A stretch of 47,941 nt of DNA from contig CAIYZC010000134.1 in the NCBI GenBank assembly GCA_903930565.1, forward strand, positions 1-47,941, read 5' to 3'. Below the pieces are notes generated by a model. It did not search any database and was not told the DNA's origin. It saw only the letters and a program-made list of their open reading frames with translations. A program made the position numbers and the translations under genes. The stretch is from an uncultured Pedosphaera sp. (lineage in GTDB: Bacteria > Verrucomicrobiota > Verrucomicrobiia > Limisphaerales > Pedosphaeraceae). Positions 16,912 through 23,077 of this stretch are shown here, piece after piece (within the stretch, counting starts at the first letter, position 1; every line of letters begins with the position of its first letter).

Positions 16912-18015
16912 TTAACGGAAAAGCACGAACCGGCCATCCCGCAGGGTAACGCCGGCGGCGCCGCCGCCCAGGCTGTTGGTGGAACCGGGGCTGCCTATGG
17001 GTTGGTTCTGGGCGTCATAAAGTTGCCAGCCCAGGACATTGCCGTTTTTCCAGCTTACCAAGGTGCACCCGTCGGCGGCGGCCAGGGCCAACACCCCGGT
17101 GCGCATCCCGCTCGTCCCGGGGGTCCGAATTTCGCCCGGCGGCAGGACCCGGCCCTCGGGATCGAGCCGGGCGAAATAAACCTGCCCTTTGGTGGGCCAG
17201 GCGGCGACGTAGCCGCCGCCCGCGGGCTGGATGGAGAAATAGGTCATGGGACAGGCGTCCACTTTCCAATTCGTGGCGCTGACGCGGCGGCGGGCCAACC
17301 GGGGCGAGGCGCCTGCATCCGCGACGACGACAAAAATATTGCGCTCATTGTCCGTCCGTTCGCGGTACAGGACCGCCAAGCGGCCGTCCGCGCCATAGGC
17401 CGCGGCGGTGGTGCAGCACTCGCAGGGGCTCCAGGCAGGATTGGCTTCGGTGTAGGCGCTGAAGGATCCCCCATCATCGTGCGAATTCATCCGGTACAGC
17501 TTGCCCGAGAGAAACCAGGCACTGACGGAGCCCGCTTCGTTGGCCGCCAGGGAGAAGCCCTCACTGGGTTTTCGATTCAAATTGCGCACCGGCGAAAACG
17601 CTTTGGCCCCCGGTGCGAGGACGGCGTAATAAAAGCCCCACTCCTCCTGCGGCAGTTTCAATTTCCAAGCGTTGTTGGACATGGCCACATGCACGAGGCC
17701 ATTCCGGCCGACGGCGAGGTCGGAAATGGCGAAGATCAGACCGGGTTTCAGCGAGGCGGCATCCACCACCTCGATGGGGGAACTGAAAGTGCGGCCGGCG
17801 TCGGACGATTTCAGGTAACGCGGACCGCGGGCTGAATCCATCAGCAAATGAATGGATCCATCGGCACCGATCGCGGCTTTGGCGGCTTGGGCGTCACCAG
17901 CCACGCTCAAAACGCTGACGCGGTCCGGGTTCTCGTTGGCGCCACGAACCGCCGCCGCCCCCAGAAGGAGACTGAAGCAACCGACCCGCGCGGCCCGCCA
18001 AAAATGAAGGATCAT
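16912..18015 (-). CDS. Secreted BNR/sialidase-like beta-propeller protein
   Basis: Exported protein of 367 residues with a signal peptide (RAARVGCFSLLLGAAAVRGA). It carries Asp-box/BNR-type repeats: LKSSDAGRTFSS and NSHDDGGSFSAY are two S-x-D-x-G-x-T/S-F units, in a beta-propeller arrangement of the sialidase superfamily. A SPCECCTTAAA cluster of cysteines (mid-protein) is conserved in this type of PVC protein. The Arg triad of true sialidases was not identified, so catalytic activity is not supported. ATG at 18015 gives the signal peptide; an upstream in-frame start adds 12 residues. The gene stands alone between repeat-bearing gaps. Glycan binding or hydrolysis outside the cell is inference. 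Confidence 0.8.
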   Translation of the reverse strand: MILHFWRAARVGCFSLLLGAAAVRGANENPDRVSVLSVAGDAQAAKAAIGADGSIHLLMDSARGPRYLKSSDAGRTFSSPIEVVDAASLKPGLIFAISDLAVGRNGLVHVAMSNNAWKLKLPQEEWGFYYAVLAPGAKAFSPVRNLNRKPSEGFSLAANEAGSVSAWFLSGKLYRMNSHDDGGSFSAYTEANPAWSPCECCTTAAAYGADGRLAVLYRERTDNERNIFVVVADAGASPRLARRRVSATNWKVDACPMTYFSIQPAGGGYVAAWPTKGQVYFARLDPEGRVLPPGEIRTPGTSGMRTGVLALAAADGCTLVSWKNGNVLGWQLYDAQNQPIGSPGSTNSLGGGAAGVTLRDGRFVLFR

Positions 18016-18114
18016 GGCCGATAAGATACGCCCGGCGGCCGCCCCGATCAATCGCGGAGGGCAATCCCCGACCGCACCGGGAAAAGGCTGGCGCGCCCAG
18101 AAGCAGGAAGGAGT

Positions 18115-18493
18115 TCAACGTGCCGGAGCCGGGGAGAATTCAGCCACTTTCAAGAGACGGACCAGTTTGGTCGCGTCGATATTGTGGAAATCCGACCTGA
18201 TGCCGGTGGCCACCAGGACATAATCCACGCAGGGGATCAGTTGCGCGGCGTTTTCCGGGGTGATTCCCGAGGCAACCGCCAGCGCCGGCGAGCTCGCCAA
18301 CCGATTCACGCCAATCAGCCGATCGGGGTACTGTTGTTTAAGCTCCACCGCCGGCCCAGCCAATTCCTCATCAGCGCCGCCCCCTGTGGATCAAAAACAA
18401 TCCCGTGCAGCCGTTTTCAAATGCAATCCGCGCATTGCGCCGGGTCGGGTCCACGTCCCGCTGATGAATCACCGGCAAGATAATGGTCCGCAT
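18115..18493 (-). pseudogene. Decayed TIM-barrel protein, frameshifted and internally deleted
   Basis: Read on the minus strand from ATG 18493, the frame gives MRTIILPVIHQRDVDPTRRN and AFENGCTGLFLIHRG, then hits stops. A shift of one base at the C-run near 18379-18390 restores GADEELAGPAVELKQQYPD, GVNRLASSPALAV and finally SGITPENAAQLIPCVDYVLV and ATGIRSDFHNID. This order matches the N- and C-terminal parts of a phosphate-binding TIM-barrel family (BtpA/TrpF-like). The middle of the barrel, about 50-60 residues, seems to be missing between the ALAV and ASGIT segments. I therefore call it a pseudogene. The frameshift alone, in a short homopolymer, could be a sequencing error; the deletion could not. 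Confidence 0.65.
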
Positions 18494-18801
18494 GCCGTGG
18501 AGAATGGCCAAGGCGAAAGTGCCGATCGAGCGAAAAGGGCGGAGCGCCGGGCTTTGCGGTGGAACGAGCCGTCCCGTCTTTAACCTGCAGATTCCAAGAG
18601 AAGCTCCACTGGCCGTGAGTGTAGGCGCACGGCGGATGCCAGGGCGGAAAAAGACAATTCGCGAGCCTCCTCACGTCGTCTCCTACAATTCTTTGGGGTG
18701 TGGAAGACGAGCTGACGAGGCTCGGACTTTGCCGGGTTTCCGCTGCGTTAGCGGCAGAAAACACCGGTCAACGTAAAAAGTGAGAACCGACCCTTTGGGG
18801 C
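18494..18801. other. 308-bp spacer with one inverted copy of the hairpin repeat
   Basis: Apart from the 61-bp hairpin element at 18663-18723 (listed separately), nothing codes convincingly here. The segment joins the pseudogene's 5' side to the 3' end of the BON lipoprotein gene. Confidence 0.5.
18663..18723 (-). repeat. 61-bp hairpin repeat element, inverted copy
   Basis: The element opens GAGCCTCCTCACGTCGTCTC and closes GAAGACGAGCTGACGAGGCTC-like (GACGAGGCTC at its end), so its two ends are imperfect inverted repeats that fold into one long hairpin around an ATTCTTTGGGG loop. Its reverse complement matches the elements in the tandem array at 19486-19838 (TTGTAGGAGACGACGT core). Confidence 0.75.
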
Positions 18802-19191
18802 TCAGTTATCCATGGCTTTGACCGCGAGGTTGTTGAGCACGGCTTTTACGGCGGGGACGTTCTTGGCGATGTTTCCCGCGCGGGATCTTTGATCATCGGA
18901 GAGGACGAAGCCGCTCAATTGCACGGTGCCGGCGGAAGTTTCAACATTCACGGAACCGAATTTGTATTGGGGATCGGAGGCCAGGGCGTAGCCGACCGCG
19001 GAGGTGGTGTTGTGGTCGTCGATTTGGGCGCCGGCGGTTTGGGCGGGCCCGCCCGTCGAGTTGCTGGTGGTGGAGCAGCCGGTGAGGCCCAAGGCCAGGA
19101 CGGCCGCCGCGGCGACGCAGCAGCCGAGGGAGCGGGAGGCGGCCGCACGGAGTTGGGGGGTACGACCGGCGCTATTGGATAAGGTTTTCAT
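18802..19191 (-). CDS. BON-domain lipoprotein
   Basis: Small exported lipoprotein of 129 residues. The N terminus ends in a hydrophobic stretch and lipobox (AVLALGLTGC, lipidated C39). A low-complexity linker (STTSNSTGGPAQTAG) leads to one BON domain (about 63-126): FGSVNVETSAGTVQLSGFVL and the VPAVKAVLNNLAV ending are diagnostic. BON proteins of the OsmY type attach to phospholipid membranes and support envelope stability under stress. ATG at 19191 is the only sensible start. It has no close operon partner; downstream is the inverted hairpin repeat and upstream lies a repeat-filled 746-bp gap. Confidence 0.9.
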   Translation of the reverse strand: MKTLSNSAGRTPQLRAAASRSLGCCVAAAAVLALGLTGCSTTSNSTGGPAQTAGAQIDDHNTTSAVGYALASDPQYKFGSVNVETSAGTVQLSGFVLSDDQRSRAGNIAKNVPAVKAVLNNLAVKAMDN

Positions 19192-19485
19192 GTGGTTTGG
19201 TTCGTTCTTGTTTCCCGGGCGAAATCGGGTTTTGTCCCGTTTCGCGCCCGGAGTTTCAAGTTACCGGACGGACCGGGCCACCGCCACGGGGTGTTCACCC
19301 GGGGGGAGGGCAACAAACCAACGGGCGATGGAGAAAAGGGGCTGTTTTACCGCAGATGGGCGCAGAAGGGACCGGAAATGGGGCTATTTAACCGCAAAGA
19401 ACGCAAAGATCGCATAGAAAAGGGGTAATGGAAAGCGCGCGGGTGGGAGGATGCGACCGTCATGCTGGAGCTCATTCCCGATCCC
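19192..19485. other. Spacer with phased CGCAAAGA/CGCAGA words
   Basis: No gene. CGCAGATGGG and CGCAGAAGGG start at 19351 and 19361, and CGCAAAGA words start at 19393 and 19402 with CGCATAGA at 19411. Such words recur at 9-10-bp steps, a pattern seen between genes in many environmental bacteria. The rest is GC-rich sequence without a clear feature. Confidence 0.45.
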
Positions 19486-19838
19486 CAACTCCAAATTGTA
19501 GGAGACGACGTTGGCAGGCTCTCGAACTTCCCCTCCCCCACCGCGTCCGCAAGCCGACGGTACCGGGCCATGCCAGAGCCTCGTCACCTCGTCTTCCACA
19601 AAATTCCCAATTGTAGGAGACGACGTTAGGAGGCGCTCGAAATTCCCCTCCCCCGCCGCGTCCGCAAGCCAACGGTACCGGGCGATGCCAGAGCCTCGTC
19701 ACCTCGTCTTCCACAAAACTCCCAATTGTAGGAGACGACGTTAGGAGGCTCTCGAATTTCCCCTCCCCCCACGGCGTCCGCAAGCCGAAGGTACCGGGCC
19801 AGGCCAGAGTCTCGTCTCGTCTCCCACAAATCACGCAG
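19486..19838. repeat. 115-bp tandem repeat array (3 units) carrying the hairpin element
   Basis: The anchor AATTGTAGGAGACGACGTT occurs at 19494, 19609 and 19724, an exact 115-bp period. Each unit also has CCTCCCCC...GCGTCCGCAAGCC and GGTACCGGGC. The 61-bp hairpin element is complete at 19691-19751 and nearly so at 19576-19638; half elements start and end the array (the last one is truncated near 19826). The units differ by scattered substitutions, so the array is not very recent. Confidence 0.85.
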
Positions 19839-19937
19839 GGGGTCGAAGTTTTCGAGCGCCTGATTAAAGCGCGCCCTCCTTTTCATACACCGCTCTGGGA
19901 TTGACGGCCATCAGGACACCGGCGGAGAATTGACCGG

Positions 19938-21233
19938 ATGATTCGAGCCCTGCCGCCAATCCGTTGCTTCGCCGCACTCGTCCTGGGCGTTGCCGCCGCC
20001 TGGGCCACGTCGTGCCCCGCCGCCCCGGAATTCTCCGCCGCCGCCCGGCGGACGGATTTCACTTTTTTCATCGCCCAGTTCACCGAAAACTACGCTTACC
20101 TTGACCGCGCGGAAAAGCCTTGGGAATCCTGGAGCACCCGCTTCGCCGCCGCCGTGGAGCGCGCGGATTCACCCGAAGCTTTCGCCGCCGTCCTGGCCTC
20201 CGCCCTCGACGAACTCCACGATTTCCACGCTGAAGTCCGGTCGCGGAATCCGCATCGCTGGCTGCCGGTGCCCACCTTCGCGGATGTTTGGGCGGAATTT
20301 CGCGGCACCAACGCCATCCTCATCGCCGTCCGCCCGGGCAGCGACGCCGAGCGCGCCGCACTGACCCCGGGCGACCGCCTCCTCCGAATCGGAGCGCTGC
20401 CGCTGGAGCAGGCCATCGCCGAACGACTCACGACCGCCGTGGATCAGCGCGATTCCAAGTCCCGCGCCTGGGCATTGCTCTCCTTGGTCGCAGGCCGCGC
20501 CGACGAGGCCCGCCGCTTCACCGTCATGGACCCCGCGGACCATCGCCGCACAGTGACTTTGCCCGTGGAACGTCGGTTCGACCGCGAGCCGGGCGCGCTC
20601 TCGGTCCGGCTGGTGGGGACCAACTTTGGCCTGATCCGCTGCCACAACTCCCTCGGGCAACAAACCACCGTCGCGGCCTTTGACGCCGCCCTTGCCCAGC
20701 TCCGGGCCACGCGCGGCCTCATCTTGGATTTGCGCGACGTGCCCAGCGGGGGCGACAGCTCCGTGGCGCTGGGCATCATGGGCCGGCTGGTCACCACGAT
20801 GCTTCCCTACCAGCGCCATCGCATCCCCAACTACGGCCAGGCCGATGTGGAGCGGAATTGGATCGAACAGGTCGCCCCAAGGGGTCCATTCACCTATACC
20901 GCCCCTGTCGTGGTCCTGGTTAATCACTGGACCGGCAGCATGGGCGAAGGCATGGCCATCGGCCTCGACACCATGCACCGTGCGCGGGTCATCGGCACCC
21001 CCATGGCGCATCTCGCCGGCGCCGTCTCCGACTTTCAACTCCCTCAAACCGGCCTTCGAATCGCCTTCGCCACCGAACAGCTCTACCACGTCAACGGCAC
21101 CGCCCGGCAGGACTGGGTGCCGCCAGTCGTAATCACCGATCCAGCCACCCCGGATATGGACCCAATACTCACGCGTGGACTGGCGGAATTAAAGCGGATG
21201 GTGAAGGGCCTGCCGAACGCCGATGAAAAATAA
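19938..21233 (+). CDS. S41-family (C-terminal-processing/tricorn type) peptidase, secreted
   Basis: Exported serine peptidase of 431 residues. A signal peptide (CFAALVLGVAAAWATSC) comes first, then a helical N-terminal domain (FFIAQFTENYAYLD), a PDZ-like segment (about 110-170: VWAEFRGTNAILIAVRPGSD and LTPGDRLLRIG), and the S41 catalytic domain with FGLIRCHN, GLILDLRDVPSGGDS and the nucleophile S334 in NHWTGSMGEGMA. The Ser sits where S41 peptidases have it. ATG at 19938 is 93 nt past the tandem repeat. It ends 23 bp from the convergent SASA esterase gene. It should degrade or process extracytoplasmic proteins; no substrate is suggested by the neighbours. Confidence 0.9.
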   Translation: MIRALPPIRCFAALVLGVAAAWATSCPAAPEFSAAARRTDFTFFIAQFTENYAYLDRAEKPWESWSTRFAAAVERADSPEAFAAVLASALDELHDFHAEVRSRNPHRWLPVPTFADVWAEFRGTNAILIAVRPGSDAERAALTPGDRLLRIGALPLEQAIAERLTTAVDQRDSKSRAWALLSLVAGRADEARRFTVMDPADHRRTVTLPVERRFDREPGALSVRLVGTNFGLIRCHNSLGQQTTVAAFDAALAQLRATRGLILDLRDVPSGGDSSVALGIMGRLVTTMLPYQRHRIPNYGQADVERNWIEQVAPRGPFTYTAPVVVLVNHWTGSMGEGMAIGLDTMHRARVIGTPMAHLAGAVSDFQLPQTGLRIAFATEQLYHVNGTARQDWVPPVVITDPATPDMDPILTRGLAELKRMVKGLPNADEK

Positions 21234-21256
21234 GGCGACTGGCGGAATGGTTGGAC

Positions 21257-22477
21257 TTACTGATGTTCCAGGGGGTTCACGAAGCCGGCGGCGGCTTCGG
21301 CGAAGGCTTTGCCGATGGGGGCCATGATCTTGGCGGCACCGAGATAATGGTAGCCGCCGTTGGAGACGCTTTGGAGGCGTTTCAATTCGGCGGGGGTGAA
21401 ACTCTCCTTCAGGGCCTTTTCGCGAGCGGCTTCGGCGGCGGCCGGGGTCGGGGCGGGATTCTTTTTGGCCGCCTGGTCCATTCGGTCGTTGAATTGTTCC
21501 ATGCGCTGTTGCAGCGCGTCCAAGTCGTTGTCCCAGAAGGGGGCCGTGCGCACGGCCACCACGTTGCCTTGGAACTCCGGCAGGAGCGTGGGCGCGACTT
21601 GGGCTTGGCGGAAGTATTTTTGGCGGTCCGGCTTTTCGTCTTCCTTCACGCCACCAATGCCCATGACGCCGATGATGAAAGGCAGCTTCGGCGCGGACAA
21701 ATCATGGCGCACATCCCGGATGAACTGGGCCAGCAATTGGCTGTACATATCGTATCCGCCGGGCTGGTCGCCTTTTTCATAGGTCCAAGTGCTGACCAGG
21801 TCGTTGAAGCCCTGGAACCAGACGAAACCGGCCAATTCAAAGCCCTGGGCCGGATTGTAATCCGGCACGACCCGACGGATGTCCGCCAGCACTTTGCGCA
21901 CGTGCCCGATCATCAGGCGGTAGGCCACGCCGGTGGCTTTGATCTTTTCGGCCTGGTCTTTTTCCATGTTGTCGCCGGAGCGTTTGCGCCGGCCGTATTC
22001 GAACTCGCTCCAGACGAAGGCTCCGGCGCCAGGGGGACGGAAATCGGTGTGCAGATCCTTGCCGCCCCAGGCGGTCTTGATGATCAGAATGGGTTCCCCC
22101 AGCATTTGCTCCAAGTAGATGCCGAAGGTGAATTCCGGGCCGATCTCCTCGGGTGAGGCGCCGAAACCGGCGGTCAATTGTCCCTTCTGCTCTGCGGCCG
22201 GGTCGTCGCCCGCGGAGCCAATGGATGTAATCCAGACCTTCGGGCAACGGCGCGGGGTGCCGTCGGCCTGGCGCATCTCGCGAAGGAGGGGCGCGGTCCG
22301 GGGATCATCGGCCAGGGAATCGAAAGTGGACACGTTCACATGCCCCTGCATGTTGGATTGCCCGACGAGGATGAAGACCTTGAGCGGCTTGGCGTCCGCT
22401 TGGAGGGCGAGGCCCGCGGTCAGGCCGGCCAATCCGGCGATCAAAATGAACCGAAGCGATTTTCCGAAGGATTTCAT
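21257..22477 (-). CDS. SASA-domain carbohydrate acetylesterase (sialate O-acetylesterase type)
   Basis: Exported esterase of 406 residues, SGNH-like fold. The signal peptide is SLRFILIAGLAGLTAGLALQ. Block I is VFILVGQSNMQGHV with nucleophile S41; TAWGGKDLHTD follows, then FVWFQGFNDLV (the block with the oxyanion Asn), and the catalytic His sits in GGYHYLGAAKIM near the C terminus. All SASA motifs appear in order. The family removes O-acetyl groups from sialic acids, xylan or pectin, so the enzyme would unmask acetylated glycans for the other hydrolases. ATG at 22477 fits. It stands apart from the main hydrolase run and converges on the S41 peptidase gene. Confidence 0.9.
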   Translation of the reverse strand: MKSFGKSLRFILIAGLAGLTAGLALQADAKPLKVFILVGQSNMQGHVNVSTFDSLADDPRTAPLLREMRQADGTPRRCPKVWITSIGSAGDDPAAEQKGQLTAGFGASPEEIGPEFTFGIYLEQMLGEPILIIKTAWGGKDLHTDFRPPGAGAFVWSEFEYGRRKRSGDNMEKDQAEKIKATGVAYRLMIGHVRKVLADIRRVVPDYNPAQGFELAGFVWFQGFNDLVSTWTYEKGDQPGGYDMYSQLLAQFIRDVRHDLSAPKLPFIIGVMGIGGVKEDEKPDRQKYFRQAQVAPTLLPEFQGNVVAVRTAPFWDNDLDALQQRMEQFNDRMDQAAKKNPAPTPAAAEAAREKALKESFTPAELKRLQSVSNGGYHYLGAAKIMAPIGKAFAEAAAGFVNPLEHQ

Positions 22478-23077
22478 TTTATGGTGTTCGAGGAGTCAGG
22501 TGGTTCCACGCGGACCCATTCGGGGGTGTTGAAGGGAAAATGTCAATGGTGGTGGGGAGGGACGAACGGGCGGGAATGGCGCGGCGGGGGGGGCGTGGCT
22601 TTTTTTGGAGGGGGGGAAGGCGGGGGAGTGACTCGCGAGTGTGGGTTGTCCGCTCGGTGGGGGTTGGTTGGGGGAACCGTCCCGCCCGACCGAAAGCGGA
22701 ACTTCATTCCGCACTCCACAACGCTGGCGCGCGGTCAAGTGACCGGGGACCGTTGGGGGCGATCGGACGGCCGTGCGGGCGGCCGCGGTTTGGGAGGCGG
22801 AATAGGGGGGTGACGTCAGAGTATCGTTGAAAACTCGTATATTTTACTTATGTCGGTATACCATCAGCGGCAACGGGAGGCACCGGCCATTTTTTGCGTC
22901 GCGTAGAGAATAGGTGGCGAAGGAATTGGGTTTGCGGAAAGCGGGCGGTGGATTTAGCGTGGTTAGGCAGCGCGGAGACCAGTCCGCGCCGCCGCAAGCC
23001 GTGGACCGTGCTTGGTCCGACCGACAGAGTTGCCTCCCGGCGGCGTTGATCTGGCGCCAATCACAGAGGGAAAACTG
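22478..23077. other. 600-bp spacer: G-rich tract, repeat copy A, AT-rich leader
   Basis: No gene. From 22540 to 22640 the + strand is very G-rich with runs of five to eight G (22586-22593, 22610-22616, 22622-22626), a possible quadruplex. Repeat copy A follows (22644-22802). The last part contains the palindrome TGACGTCA (22811), an AT-rich stretch with TTGAAA (22827), and GAGGG (23066-23070) eight bases before the fibre start, a good ribosome-binding site. Confidence 0.5.
22644..22802 (+). repeat. 159-bp dispersed repeat, copy A
   Basis: This copy and 25741-25899 agree over about 159 bp with few differences, in the same orientation. The core reads CGAAAGCGGAACTTCATTCC and continues to ACAACGCTGGCGCGCGG. 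GCGGAA and TTCCGC around CTTCA form a small hairpin. The two copies flank the fibre gene. Confidence 0.85.

Noticed and set aside
19486-19838. Tandem array considered as CRISPR
   Set aside because: The repeated unit is 115 bp and continuous, without unique spacers between short repeats, and there are no cas genes.
22811-22818. TGACGTCA palindrome as a regulator site
   Set aside because: A single 8-bp palindrome without a second copy or known bacterial regulator; too common to support.
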